Source: JABFRG01 sp038210445 (GTDB lineage: Bacteria; Myxococcota_A; Polyangia; Polyangiales; Polyangiaceae). Taken from it: DNA of 64,000 nucleotides. Position 1 is the stretch's first letter. Each line of letters begins with the position of its first letter. The DNA lies in the NCBI GenBank assembly GCA_038210445.1, contig JBBQWQ010000002.1, positions 62,001 through 126,000 on the forward strand. Reading direction: 5' to 3'. The notes under the pieces were generated by a model. That model was given only the letters and a program-made list of their open reading frames with translations, ran no database searches and had not been told where the DNA came from. The position numbers were made by a program, and so were the translations under genes. Below, in pieces: positions 49,379 through 62,909 of the stretch.

Positions 49379-49957
49379 ATGCGAAACCTCGGCTCTTTTA
49401 TCGTCTTCGTTTCCGTAGCATGCCTCCTTTCGTGCTCGAGCACGTCGGAAACCGCCGCGCCTCTGCGAGCCTACGCGGGGTCGGTCGAGGGAACCACCGT
49501 GCGCGTGGGCGTCGCCAGCGAGGGCGGACGGGCGGTGGTGTTCTTCTGCGGCGACCGCAGCAACGCAGCGACCCACACCCAGTGGTTTCGCACCACGGCC
49601 GCACCGGGCGCCTCCTTCCAGCTGAAGGAAGGCGGGTGGACCCTCGCCGGGCACTACGACGCAGACGGCGCCGCGGGCACCATCGATCGGGGCGACGGGG
49701 TGAACCTCGCGTGGAGCGCGCCGGTGCAGCCGGAGGGCTCGGTCAACGGCCTCTACGAGGGCACCGACGCAGATGGCGGCCACGCCGGCGTCATCATCGC
49801 CGACGTGCCGCAAGGCGTGTTCATTACCGGCCCACGCGACGCGTTCTCGCAGATTACGCCGCTGTTCCCGGTGGTGAAGACCTCGCAGGGCATCGCCGTC
49901 AAGTTCACCGTCGGTACGGTGGAGCGCCGGCTCAACGTGCTGCCCGCTCGCCCCTGA
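49379..49957 (+). CDS. Lipoprotein, unknown function
   Basis: A 192-residue lipoprotein (lipobox ACLLSC, about residue 19) with GAAGGA just before the ATG. The mature part is all-beta looking (GSVEGTTVRVGVASEGGRAV, VFFCGDRSNAATHTQWFRT, GSVNGLYEGTDADGGHAGVI). The repeated short strands suggest a small beta-barrel. No family recognised. It shares the divergent control region with the kinase gene. Confidence 0.75.
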   Translation: MRNLGSFIVFVSVACLLSCSSTSETAAPLRAYAGSVEGTTVRVGVASEGGRAVVFFCGDRSNAATHTQWFRTTAAPGASFQLKEGGWTLAGHYDADGAAGTIDRGDGVNLAWSAPVQPEGSVNGLYEGTDADGGHAGVIIADVPQGVFITGPRDAFSQITPLFPVVKTSQGIAVKFTVGTVERRLNVLPARP

Positions 49958-49973
49958 GCAGACGGTACCGAGG

Positions 49974-50024
49974 CCTTCGCGGTGCCGGCGTGCTCATGAG
50001 ACAAGAGGGGCTGAGCGACCGGCG
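49974..50024. repeat. Intergenic hairpin repeat, copy A
   Basis: This element lies between convergent genes. Arms GCCGG (49984-49988) and CCGGC (50019-50023) enclose CTCA (49993-49996) and TGAG (50012-50015). It shares TTCG, TGCCGGCG and an exact 14-mer, TGAGCGACCGGCGA, with the element at 60164-60219. It may act as a two-way terminator or structured RNA. Confidence 0.5.
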
Positions 50025-50026
50025 AT

Positions 50027-51460
<1,434 letters not shown>

Positions 51461-51476
51461 AGGGGCGAGCTCCGCG

Positions 51477-52130
51477 TCACGGAATGAAGTGTACCGGGAC
51501 CGCGGGCGCTTGGGGAGGAAAGCGAAGCAGGCCCAGCTGGTCGGTGATGGCGTCCAGGGTGGCGTCGGCCTGGGCTTCGAGCTCCTGCAGCGATCCCTCG
51601 TTCTGGATGACGAAGTCCGCCACGCGCACCTTGTCGGCCAACGGCATCTGCGCGCGGATTCGCTTTTCCACCTCGGTCTCGGTCTGGCCGTCGCGTGCGG
51701 CTGCGCGCCGCGCCTGCGCCGCCGCCGATGCGGCCACGACCACCAGCGGTCGGAACGCGTCGGCCACGCCGTTCTCCACCAGCAGCGCTGCTTCGTAACA
51801 GGCGAGCTTTTGCCCCGCCGCCGCGAGCCTGGCCGCGTGCTCCATGGTGCGTGCGCCGATCTTCGGATGCAGGATGGCGTTGAGGTCGCGGCGGGCCACG
51901 TCGTCGCCAAAGGCGCGCGCGCCCAGGGCTTTGCGGTCGAGGGTGCCGTCGGGACCGACGAGCTCCACCCCGAACCGCGCCACCACCGCGTCGAGCCCCG
52001 CCGTTCCCGGCGCCACCACCTCGCGCGCCACCTGGTCGGCGTCGATGACCGGCAGCCCGCGCGCGCGAAACCGATCGGCGACGGCGCTCTTTCCCGAGGC
52101 GATTCCGCCGGTCAGACCGAAGAGGTGCAT
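51477..52130 (-). CDS. coaE: Dephospho-CoA kinase
   Basis: A 217-residue enzyme for the last step of coenzyme A synthesis, phosphorylation of dephospho-CoA with ATP. The P-loop is GLTGGIASGKSAVADRF, followed by PVIDADQVAREVV and ILHPKIGARTME, and EAALLVENGVADAF marks the substrate lid. Length is normal. The sigma54 activator gene follows by 16 nt and may be cotranscribed. Confidence 0.95.
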   Translation of the reverse strand: MHLFGLTGGIASGKSAVADRFRARGLPVIDADQVAREVVAPGTAGLDAVVARFGVELVGPDGTLDRKALGARAFGDDVARRDLNAILHPKIGARTMEHAARLAAAGQKLACYEAALLVENGVADAFRPLVVVAASAAAQARRAAARDGQTETEVEKRIRAQMPLADKVRVADFVIQNEGSLQELEAQADATLDAITDQLGLLRFPPQAPAVPVHFIP

Positions 52131-52156
52131 CTCGACCTACATACCACCGCAAACGC

Positions 52157-52184
52157 AAAAACGGCCCGCATCTCTGCGGGCCGT
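52157..52184 (-). terminator. Rho-independent terminator
   Basis: A perfect 10-bp stem (ACGGCCCGCA, 52161-52170, with 52175-52184) and a 4-nt loop is followed on the minus strand by TTTTG. It ends the 52213-53301 gene and lies before coaE. Confidence 0.9.
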
Positions 52185-52212
52185 TCGCGCACGCGGGGCG
52201 TGACCGTAACGG

Positions 52213-53301
52213 TCAGTCGGTGCCGGCATCCTTCGCGCCACCGCTGTCGGTGCCGCCGTCGCCGCTGCAGTTCGGCGGCGGGCCGGGCGGATCGGGGTCC
52301 ACCGCGGTGGTCGGGTTGGCGACTTCCTTCACGGTGAAGCCCACGCCGATGGAGATGCCGTCGCACTCGGCGGAAGCGTTGGGCTGGCCGCCGATCATGA
52401 TGTCGGCGTTGGAGGTGATGGTGTCGACCACCGACTGGACCGTGCCCTCGATGCTGGTGTTGCAGGCGAGCTGCGGGATCTTCGGCACGACCTTCCTGAT
52501 CTGATCGCCGAGCTTGTTGGCGTCGAGGATGCCCGCGATGATGCCCGAGGTGCCGGTCTTCGCGTCGAAGGTGATGATGGCGTTGTTGATGTCGAGGTCG
52601 ATGCTCACGCCGGCCAGCGAGAGGCTGAGCGTGACGGTCGACGGATCGCCGCTCACGAAGGTGCCGGCGGAGATGTAGGAGTTGGAGAACTTGATCTTGG
52701 AGCCGCTGTCGACGGTGCCGCCCGTGAGGAGCTGCTTGTTCACCGGCCACGTGTCGGTCTTGTCGAAGGCCGGCGTCTTGCCGAGCTTCAGCGCGTTGAA
52801 GATCTGCCCGGAGAGGCCGGTGGCGTTGGCGGCGCCGTCGACCAGGCCCTTGACCTGGAACAGCACGCCGAAGGTGCCCTGTTTGAAGGCGTCGTTGACG
52901 GTGCCTTCGAGGTCGGTGACGTTGGGGATGCTGGTGAGGGTGGGCACGATGAACTGCCCGAAGGCGTTGTCGATGCCGCTCTCGCCGTCGGCGTGGACCT
53001 TCTTGTCGGCGCCCGCGCGGGGCTTGCAGACGTCTTTGGCGCCGGAGACCGACACCTTGCCGTCGAGATCGTAGCCGTACTTCTTCCAGTCGTTGTTCAG
53101 ACCGAGCCGCAGCTCGGCGATGGCGTAGGTACGATTGTCGGTCGAGGTGGTGGCCGGCCCATCCGGTCGCTTCGGCGGCGTCTTGCCGGCACCGGTCGAC
53201 GGAGCAGGGTCGCTGCTGCTGCAACCTTGCTGCGCGACGGCCACGCCGAGGACGCTCAAACCCACTCCACCGAGCACTACCGCTGTTCTAAGCTTCATCA
53301 T
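52213..53301 (-). CDS. Lipoprotein, unknown function
   Basis: A 362-residue lipoprotein (lipobox AQQGC, about residue 27; a second ATG one codon in is possible). A Ser/Pro/Thr linker leads to a large domain with DLEGTVNDAFKQGTFGVLFQ, NSYISAGTFVSGDPSTVTLS and VSIDLDINNAIITFDAKTGT; the last two phrases suggest a beta-sandwich. The tail is Gly/Asp-rich (GDGGTDSGGAKDAGTD). No family recognised. It has its own terminator. Confidence 0.8.
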   Translation of the reverse strand: MMKLRTAVVLGGVGLSVLGVAVAQQGCSSSDPAPSTGAGKTPPKRPDGPATTSTDNRTYAIAELRLGLNNDWKKYGYDLDGKVSVSGAKDVCKPRAGADKKVHADGESGIDNAFGQFIVPTLTSIPNVTDLEGTVNDAFKQGTFGVLFQVKGLVDGAANATGLSGQIFNALKLGKTPAFDKTDTWPVNKQLLTGGTVDSGSKIKFSNSYISAGTFVSGDPSTVTLSLSLAGVSIDLDINNAIITFDAKTGTSGIIAGILDANKLGDQIRKVVPKIPQLACNTSIEGTVQSVVDTITSNADIMIGGQPNASAECDGISIGVGFTVKEVANPTTAVDPDPPGPPPNCSGDGGTDSGGAKDAGTD

Positions 53302-53495
53302 GACTCCTCCGCGTGAAAGCGCGCTCCGTTACACCATAGGTACTTCGTGGCGCGCAAGGACAAGACAAAGAGTGCCAGAAAACCTCGACCCACGCCAACT
53401 GCGCGGAAATGCTGCCGCGTTGCGTCAACGTGGAGAACTGTGCGAGACCCTCGGCGCCGGCACCCTTCACCGTCGCCGCGTAAGCTGGTAGCGAG

Positions 53496-57074
<3,579 letters not shown>

Positions 57075-57077
57075 CCG

Positions 57078-58025
57078 TCAGGGGAGCTTCTGGAGCAACG
57101 CCGCGGCGCCTTCCGCGAGGAGCTGACGATCTTCTTCGTACTTGGCGAGCACCGAGAGGGTGCTCTCGATGGTGGCCGCGTCGAGCGCGGTGCGACCGAG
57201 CAGCAAGAGCGCCCGGGCCCAGTCGATGGACTCGGAGATCGACGGCACCTTGCGCAGCTCGAGCTTGCGCACCTCGGCCAGATAGGCCGCGATGCTCCGC
57301 GCCAGCGTGGCAGACAGGCCGGGAACCTTGAGCTCGAGGATGCGTTGCTCGCGCGAGGGCGGCGGGTAGTCGAGAAACAGGTGGAGGCAGCGTCGCCGGA
57401 GGGCGTCGGTCATGTCGCGGGTGCCGTTCGATGTGAGGACGACGAGTGGCGCGTGGACCGCGCGCACGGTACCGAGCTCCGGAATGGTCACCTGGTTTTC
57501 CGCCAAGAATTCCAGCAGAAACGCCTCGAACTCGGGATCGGCGCGGTCCACCTCGTCGATGAGGAGAGCGGCGCCCACCGGGCTCTCGAGCGCCTGAAGC
57601 AGCGGGCGCGCAAGCAAGAAGCGGCGATCGTAGAAGGTGCCTTCGACTTGGGCGAGGCGCGCAGACGCTTCGGTCACCGAGGCCGCGCCGGCCAGCTCCG
57701 CGTCGACCGTGCCCCGCAGCAGCGTGGTGTAGAGCATCTGCTTGGCGTAGTTCCACTCATAGAGCGCGCGGCCTTCGTCGAGGCCTTCGTAGCACTGGAT
57801 GCGCAGCAGCTCGCGGCCGGTGGCGCGGGCGAGGGCCCGCGCCAGATCGGTCTTGCCCACGCCGGGCGGCCCCTCCACCAGAAGCGGCTTGCCCAGCTTC
57901 AGCGCGAGCCATGCGACGAGGCCGGTGCGGTCGTCGCACAGGTAGGTCTCGGCCAGCGCCGCCTCCACGTCGGCGGGGGCCGCGAAGGAGGGGCCAGGGG
58001 GCACGGGCGCAGCGGGAGACGTCAT
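57078..58025 (-). CDS. MoxR/CoxD-like AAA+ ATPase
   Basis: A 315-residue AAA+ protein distinct from the one at 30915. Walker A is VEGPPGVGKTDLARALA, followed by IQCYEGLDEGRALYEWNYAK, Walker B AALLIDEVDRADPEFEAFLL, sensor VVLTSNGTRDMTDALRRRC and LHLFLDYP. This matches the CoxD-like subgroup, which usually works with a VWA-domain CoxE protein that matures metal enzymes. No such partner is inside the window. Confidence 0.9.
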   Translation of the reverse strand: MTSPAAPVPPGPSFAAPADVEAALAETYLCDDRTGLVAWLALKLGKPLLVEGPPGVGKTDLARALARATGRELLRIQCYEGLDEGRALYEWNYAKQMLYTTLLRGTVDAELAGAASVTEASARLAQVEGTFYDRRFLLARPLLQALESPVGAALLIDEVDRADPEFEAFLLEFLAENQVTIPELGTVRAVHAPLVVLTSNGTRDMTDALRRRCLHLFLDYPPPSREQRILELKVPGLSATLARSIAAYLAEVRKLELRKVPSISESIDWARALLLLGRTALDAATIESTLSVLAKYEEDRQLLAEGAAALLQKLP

Positions 58026-58066
58026 CGCGGTGCCTGCAGACTACCACAGGCGCCGCTCGGCATGGG

Positions 58067-58651
58067 TCATGGTCCAGTGCGCTGAAACTCGAGAACCCGA
58101 GCGTCCTTCGCGTCGATGATGACGAGCGTATCTCCCTCCGCGCGGTATTGCGCGTCGCGCGCCACGTCTGCCACCGGACACGTGCCGGTGGTGGTGATGG
58201 TGACGCCGCTGAAGGCCAGGGTGCCGGCAACGCGCGTCTCTACGCCGCCGTTGCGCCGGAAGACGATGGCGTAGCGCGAGCCGTCGAAGCGCGCGATCTC
58301 CTGCCAAGTTTCCGAAGGCGAAATGGGAAGGCCCGCGCCGTAGTAGCGCACTGCCGCGAGGGCGTAGCGACCGGGGGCGACCACGCCGCCGCTGCCCACA
58401 GGCAGTGCCGCGTCGACCACCGTGGGGCGCACGACGGCGCCGTCGTTCGCGAGGTCGGTGCACGCCGCGGGTGCGTCTTGGGCGGCGTCGGCGGCCGCGT
58501 CGTTCGCGTCGAGCGGGACCGCCACGTCTGCGACGCCAGCGTCGACGACCGAGCTCGCATCGGGAGAAGCCACCGCTTGTGGATCGCTCGCGCAGCCGAG
58601 CGCGAGGGCGAAGAGCGGAGCACACAGAAAGCGAAGGGAAAGAATGTCCAT
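58067..58651 (-). CDS. Lipoprotein with Asp/Ala-rich linker
   Basis: A 194-residue lipoprotein (lipobox LALGC, about residue 19). A long Ala/Asp/Val linker (DASSVVDAGVADVAVPLDAN) precedes a beta-rich domain (GRYALAAVRYYGAGLPI, GSRYAIVFRRNGGVETRVAG, YRAEGDTLVIIDAKDARVLE) that looks like a lipocalin or small beta-sheet domain. Unknown function. The 199 nt to the divergent gene at 58851 contain the promoters but no other gene. Confidence 0.75.
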   Translation of the reverse strand: MDILSLRFLCAPLFALALGCASDPQAVASPDASSVVDAGVADVAVPLDANDAAADAAQDAPAACTDLANDGAVVRPTVVDAALPVGSGGVVAPGRYALAAVRYYGAGLPISPSETWQEIARFDGSRYAIVFRRNGGVETRVAGTLAFSGVTITTTGTCPVADVARDAQYRAEGDTLVIIDAKDARVLEFQRTGP

Positions 58652-58850
58652 GCGCTTGGAGCCCGCTCGGCGCGGCGCTGTGAAAGAAAAGTGCGGGCCG
58701 CGTGAAGCCCGGTGAAAACCCCACCCGGGTGCCCTTTGACCCCCGGTGCCCACCACGGCAAAACCGGTTGAACGGCACTTTCCTGGGCGATTCCTGAACC
58801 TTTCACCGCGTTTTGTGACGAAACCCACAACGTTGGGTATGCTCGTGGCC

Positions 58851-60140
58851 ATGTCCGATCGCGAGGACCGGCTACGCATCGACTCCACGGGGACCATGCA
58901 CCCCTTGGGACGCGAAGCGAGCACTGCGCTTCGATCCCGGGCAGGGGAGTGGCGCGTTCTCCAGGCTCCCGAAGAGATTCTTCTCCTCGTGCCTGCGGGG
59001 GAGCGGCGCGCCGTGCGTTGGGCCGGGGAGCTGCACGCGCCCGGGGCGCTGAGCGACGTGGTGACGCTGGCGGCGCAAGCGGGCTGGCGCGGCGAGCTGC
59101 TGCTCTACACCGAGTCGGGCATACGCTCGATCTTCTTCGAAGGCGGCAACGTCATCGCGTCGCTCACCACCGTGTCCGCGGAGCGCCTGGGCGAGATCAT
59201 GTTTCGCTTCGGCGTCGTCTCGTCGCGCGAGGACCTGGAAGCGATTCTCACTGCCTGCGAGGAGTCGGGCAAGCGCTTGGGGGAGATGGCCATCGAGCTC
59301 GGCTTGGTGACGCCGGAGGCTCTCTATCCCATGATGAACCGGCAGATTGAGGAGGTCGTCTTCGGTGCCCTGCACGCCGGGGAGGGAACGTTCGCATTCC
59401 TCGAAGGCTTCGACGAGACGCGCATCGTCGGGCGGCGCTTCAGCCTCAACGCCAGCGGGCTGCTCATGGAGGCCGCGCGGCGGATGGACGAACTGCAGTT
59501 TTTTCGCGAGAAAGTGCCCAACGACACCTACGTGGCGTCGCAGATCTTCGGCATCAAGATGCCGCCGGAGGAGCTGCAGGCGGTGTACGACGCGTGCGAC
59601 GGCAAGAAGAATATCGCCGAGGTGGGGCGCGCCCTGGGCCTCCTCGAGTTCGAGCTCACCAAGGCCATCTATCAGCTCGTGTCGGGCGGCCTCCTCCGCC
59701 TCGCGCCGTCGCGACCCCAGGGACCCGAGGCCATCGTCGAGGCGTTCAACCCAGCGCTCGCCGCGGTGCATGGGTCCTGCGACGAGCAAGGGAAGGGCGC
59801 CGAGCTCCGCGCGGGTCTCTCGCGCTTCGCCACCGGCGCCGGCGTGTACGATCCGCTCTTTCAAGGAGCGGGACCGCTGCCCAACGGCACGCTCAAGGCG
59901 GAGCGCGTGGCCAAGAACATCGTGGCCCTCGCCGGCGCCGACGAAGACGCGTGGCTCCTCCAGCTCATGAACGACTACGTGGGCTTCGCGCTCTTTCAGT
60001 CGGAGTCACTGGTCACCCGCGACGCCCAGCGCACCTTGGCCACGCGCGTGAACTCCATCCTCGCGCCGCTCATGCCGTTGGTCGATACGCCGGCGAGCCT
60101 TCGCAACCGCCAGACGCTCAACTTCGAAAAAGACACCTAG
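58851..60140 (+). CDS. DUF4388 (PATAN-type) domain protein
   Basis: A 429-residue cytoplasmic protein. Residues about 60-230 are the DUF4388 domain: GALSDVVTLAAQAGWRGELL, SIFFEGGNVIASLTTVSAER, IMFRFGVVSSREDLEAILTA and GEGTFAFLEGFDE. In myxobacteria these domains occur in regulators of motility and gene expression. The rest holds winged-helix-like segments (IAEVGRALGLLEFELTKAIY). TATGCT at 58838-58843 ends 7 nt before the ATG, so a leaderless mRNA is possible; an ATG at 58839 is an alternative start. Confidence 0.85.
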   Translation: MSDREDRLRIDSTGTMHPLGREASTALRSRAGEWRVLQAPEEILLLVPAGERRAVRWAGELHAPGALSDVVTLAAQAGWRGELLLYTESGIRSIFFEGGNVIASLTTVSAERLGEIMFRFGVVSSREDLEAILTACEESGKRLGEMAIELGLVTPEALYPMMNRQIEEVVFGALHAGEGTFAFLEGFDETRIVGRRFSLNASGLLMEAARRMDELQFFREKVPNDTYVASQIFGIKMPPEELQAVYDACDGKKNIAEVGRALGLLEFELTKAIYQLVSGGLLRLAPSRPQGPEAIVEAFNPALAAVHGSCDEQGKGAELRAGLSRFATGAGVYDPLFQGAGPLPNGTLKAERVAKNIVALAGADEDAWLLQLMNDYVGFALFQSESLVTRDAQRTLATRVNSILAPLMPLVDTPASLRNRQTLNFEKDT

Positions 60141-60347
60141 GTGGCCGGTGTTTTTGGCCGATACCTTCGGGATGCCGGCGCCTCCCGTCCTCACGAGAAG
60201 AGAGAGTGAGCGACCGGCGAGCCTCCCAGCGAACGCGCCTCCTCGGTCTCGGCCAAAAACCTCAGTCTCCTGCTTGGCGCTCTCCGCCGCCGCGCAGCCT
60301 CCCGGACCGGAATGGCCACGTAGCCGACGAAAAACACCAGCCACCTA
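60138..60347. repeat. Inverted repeat spanning a convergent intergenic region
   Basis: TAGGTGGCCGGTGTTTTT (60138-60155) recurs inverted at 60330-60347 with one mismatch. A second pair, TTTTTGGCCGA near 60151 and its complement near 60252, overlaps it. Together they could fold the whole gap into alternative stems. No coding gene is credible here. Confidence 0.55.
60164..60219. repeat. Intergenic hairpin repeat, copy B
   Basis: Second copy of the element at 49974-50024: TTCG, TGCCGGCG, CTCACGAGAAGAG and the exact TGAGCGACCGGCGA. Arms GCCGG (60174-60178) and CCGGC (60214-60218) enclose CTCA (60190-60193) and TGAG (60207-60210). It also lies between convergent genes. Confidence 0.5.
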
Positions 60348-60357
60348 GCGAGACCGC

Positions 60358-61119
60358 TCAGAACGCGCCGCCGCGGCCCTTGCCTTCGGTGAAGGCGGTG
60401 GCTCCGGAGAGCGTCTCGCCGGTGCCGATGGTGTCCATGCCGCGCGCGAACTCGCCGCGCATGGCCTGGTCGAAGGGCGCGTCTTGCGCCGCGTAGGTGC
60501 TGGCGCGGTCGCTTTTCATGCACGCCTGGGGAAAGGCCGCGATGTCGCGCGCCAGGGCTTCGGCTGCGGCTCGCGCCTGGCCCTTGGGTACGACGCGGTT
60601 GGCGAGGCCCATCGCGAGCGCCTCGGTGGCGCCCACCGGACGACCGGTGAGGATCATGTCGAGGGCGCGGCCCAGACCCACCACGCGCGGCAGGCGCACG
60701 GTGCCGCCGTCGATGAGGGGCACGCCGAATCGCCTGCATAATACACCAAAAATGGCGTCTTCTTCCACCACCCGTAGGTCGGCGAGCAGCGCCAGCTCGA
60801 GCCCTCCGGCAACCGCGAAGCCGGCGACCGCGGCGATGAGGGGCTTTTCCAGGACCATGCGCGAAGGCCCCATGGGTCCTTCGCCATCCGGGTGGAGGCG
60901 GTTGCCGTTCCCTTCGGCCACCGCCTTGAGATCGGCGCCTGCGCAGAACGTCCCGCCCTCGCCGAACAGCACCGCGACCTTGGCCTGGGCGTCGGCCTCG
61001 AAGGCGCGGAAGGCCCCCGCCAGCGCCAGCGCCGTGGGGCCATCCACGGCGTTGCGGCGCGCGGGCCGCGAGAGAACGATGGTGAAGACCGGGTACGCGA
61101 CCTCGGTGCGGACGGTCAT
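60358..61119 (-). CDS. Enoyl-CoA hydratase/isomerase family protein
   Basis: A 253-residue crotonase. The substrate-binding segments are TFCAGADLKAVAEGNGNRL and VAGFAVAGGLELALLADLRV, with FGVPLIDGGTVRLPRVVGL in the catalytic-Glu region. It is only distantly similar to the other crotonase at 35844. It probably hydrates or isomerises an enoyl-CoA. It is the last gene of a minus-strand run and is coupled (4-nt overlap) to the SpoU methyltransferase. Confidence 0.88.
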   Translation of the reverse strand: MTVRTEVAYPVFTIVLSRPARRNAVDGPTALALAGAFRAFEADAQAKVAVLFGEGGTFCAGADLKAVAEGNGNRLHPDGEGPMGPSRMVLEKPLIAAVAGFAVAGGLELALLADLRVVEEDAIFGVLCRRFGVPLIDGGTVRLPRVVGLGRALDMILTGRPVGATEALAMGLANRVVPKGQARAAAEALARDIAAFPQACMKSDRASTYAAQDAPFDQAMRGEFARGMDTIGTGETLSGATAFTEGKGRGGAF

Positions 61120-61937
61120 GCGCGTTGGCGCAGGATCTCGTAGAGCGAGAGGGCCGCCGCAACCGACGCATTGAGCGAGCCGATGGGCCCCTTCATGGGC
61201 AGCCGCGCCAGCGCGGTGCAGCGTTGCTTCACCGGCTTGCGCAGACCCTTGCCTTCGGCGCCCACCACCAGCAGAACCGGGCCCTTCAGGTCGAGCGCGC
61301 CGAGCTCTTGCTCGCCGCCCATGTCGAGCCCGATGACCTGAACCCCGGCCTCGCGGGCGGCGTCGAGGGCGCTGGTGAGGCTGGGAACGCGGCAGAGCTT
61401 GGCGTGCTCCACCGCGCCGGCGGAGGCGCGGAAGGTGGCCGGAGAGAGCGGCGCCGAGTGGTTCTCGGGCCAAAGGATGCAGTCTGCACCGAGCGCTACC
61501 GCAGAGCGCAGAATGGCGCCGAAGTTCTGGGGATCCTCCAGCTCGTCGAGGGCCAGCACCAGGGCGGTGGGGCCGAGATCGCCAGGCTCGAAGGCGTGCA
61601 TGGTCAGCGGCGCCGCAAAGGCGATCACCCCTTGGTGGCGCTCCGCGTAGCGGTCGAGGTCGGCCCGCGGGGCGCGCTCGAGCTTGGCGCCGCGCTCGGT
61701 GGCGAAGCGGGCCAGGGCCTCGAGCGTGGGCGACTCGCTCTGTTCGACGATGACCCGATGAAGGGCGGCGCCGTGAACGCGAAGCGCCTCGCGCACCGGC
61801 TGAAGGCCGATGATGAGGCGCTCGCTCGAATCCAGTGCGGGCTTCTTGGGCTTGACCGGATACCGTTTTTGCTGGGGTCCGCCGCGATCATGCGTACGCG
61901 AACGCGATGAGAAGGGCGGTCGTGAGTTGTGTTCCAA
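61116..61937 (-). CDS. rlmB: RlmB-type 23S rRNA 2'-O-methyltransferase (SpoU family)
   Basis: A 273-residue SPOUT-fold enzyme. A substrate-binding domain (GLQPVREALRVHGAALHRVI) precedes the three SpoU motifs: LALDELEDPQNFGAILRSA, LVVGAEGKGLRKPVK and LPMKGPIGSLNASVAAALS. These bind SAM through the trefoil knot. The N-terminal domain fits RlmB, which methylates G2251 of 23S rRNA, but other SpoU targets are possible. It lies 12 nt downstream of the coiled-coil membrane gene. Confidence 0.9.
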   Translation of the reverse strand: MEHNSRPPFSSRSRTHDRGGPQQKRYPVKPKKPALDSSERLIIGLQPVREALRVHGAALHRVIVEQSESPTLEALARFATERGAKLERAPRADLDRYAERHQGVIAFAAPLTMHAFEPGDLGPTALVLALDELEDPQNFGAILRSAVALGADCILWPENHSAPLSPATFRASAGAVEHAKLCRVPSLTSALDAAREAGVQVIGLDMGGEQELGALDLKGPVLLVVGAEGKGLRKPVKQRCTALARLPMKGPIGSLNASVAAALSLYEILRQRA

Positions 61938-61949
61938 ACGATTGCGCGC

Positions 61950-62756
61950 TCAGAGGCAGGAGCAGAGCGGATCGCCGGGGGTGCAGTTGCACGGCTTCGC
62001 CGGCTTGCCGCCACCGCCGCCACCATTGCCCGTGGGCGGACGAACGCCGCCGCCACCGCCGCCGGCGCTGATGGCCGCCTTGGTTGCGTTGGCCTTGGCT
62101 TGGGCCGCTTCGAGCGCTTTCTTGGCGATGTCGCGCTCGGTGTCGGTTTTCGCCGTGGCGAGCGACGCGTTGAGCTTCTCGACTTCGTCCTGTTGCGACG
62201 CGAGGTCGGACTGGAGCTTCGCGAGCTTGTCTTCGCTCGCCTTCATCTCCTCCTGGTGCTTCTTGTCGGAAGCCGCGCGGGAGTCGAGCATGGTCTTGAG
62301 GCCGAAGCCGCCGCCGATGAGCACGACGAAGAGGAGAATGCCGCCGCCCACCAGCATGTAGGTGAGGGTCTTCTTCTTCTTGTCTTGGGTGAGCGCCGTG
62401 AGGTTGCGCTCGTGCTCCTGCTGCTTCTGCATGGCCTCCATGCGCGCGCGGTTCTCCGCGTCGACGCGGGCCTTCTCGATTTCACCCTGACGGATGGCCT
62501 CGAGCCGCATGTTCTCTTCGCGCTGCCGCAGATCTTCTGCGCGCTTTTTCTCTTCTTCCGCGCGGAAGCGAGCCTCTTCGGCCTCGCGTTGGCGGCGCTC
62601 GGCCTCTTGCTGGGCGTGAAGCTGCGCTTGTACTTGCCGCTGCTTGTCGGCTTCTTCTTGCTTGATCCGGTCTTCCTCGAGCGTCATCAGCTCTTTGAGG
62701 GAGAAGAGAACCGAGCTTTCTTTCTGTTCCGCCATGTTGTTCTCACGTCCAGTCAT
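61950..62756 (-). CDS. Coiled-coil membrane protein, ESSVLFSLKEL family copy 1
   Basis: A 268-residue bitopic protein. Near the N-terminus is ESSVLFSLKELMTLEEDRIK. A long cytoplasmic Glu/Arg/Gln coiled coil follows (about 30-125), then DKKKKTLTYMLVGGGILLF and VVLIGGGFGL as one transmembrane helix (about 130-152). A second coiled coil (about 160-225) and a poly-Gly segment precede a Cys-rich end (CNCTPGDPLCSCL). The neighbour upstream has the same layout. I know no named family. The start at 62756 has AGAGG upstream; MAEQ at 62735 is an alternative. Confidence 0.75.
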   Translation of the reverse strand: MTGRENNMAEQKESSVLFSLKELMTLEEDRIKQEEADKQRQVQAQLHAQQEAERRQREAEEARFRAEEEKKRAEDLRQREENMRLEAIRQGEIEKARVDAENRARMEAMQKQQEHERNLTALTQDKKKKTLTYMLVGGGILLFVVLIGGGFGLKTMLDSRAASDKKHQEEMKASEDKLAKLQSDLASQQDEVEKLNASLATAKTDTERDIAKKALEAAQAKANATKAAISAGGGGGGVRPPTGNGGGGGGKPAKPCNCTPGDPLCSCL

Positions 62757-62909
62757 GCGGGCCTCTACTTCCTGGCCCCAGTTTCAACGGCAAGGGCTAC
62801 CGGCAGGCTGCGGGCGAGAACCCGCTATCCCTAACCGGGGAGGCTAGCCGCTCGCGCTGAGAGACGCAAACGGCGAATGCATCGGTTTCGCCAGGTTTTG
62901 TGTGTTCGG

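Noticed and set aside
60148..60348. 66-codon plus-strand frame in the convergent gap
   Set aside because: Pro/Arg/Ser-rich, no ribosome binding site, and it lies inside inverted-repeat DNA.
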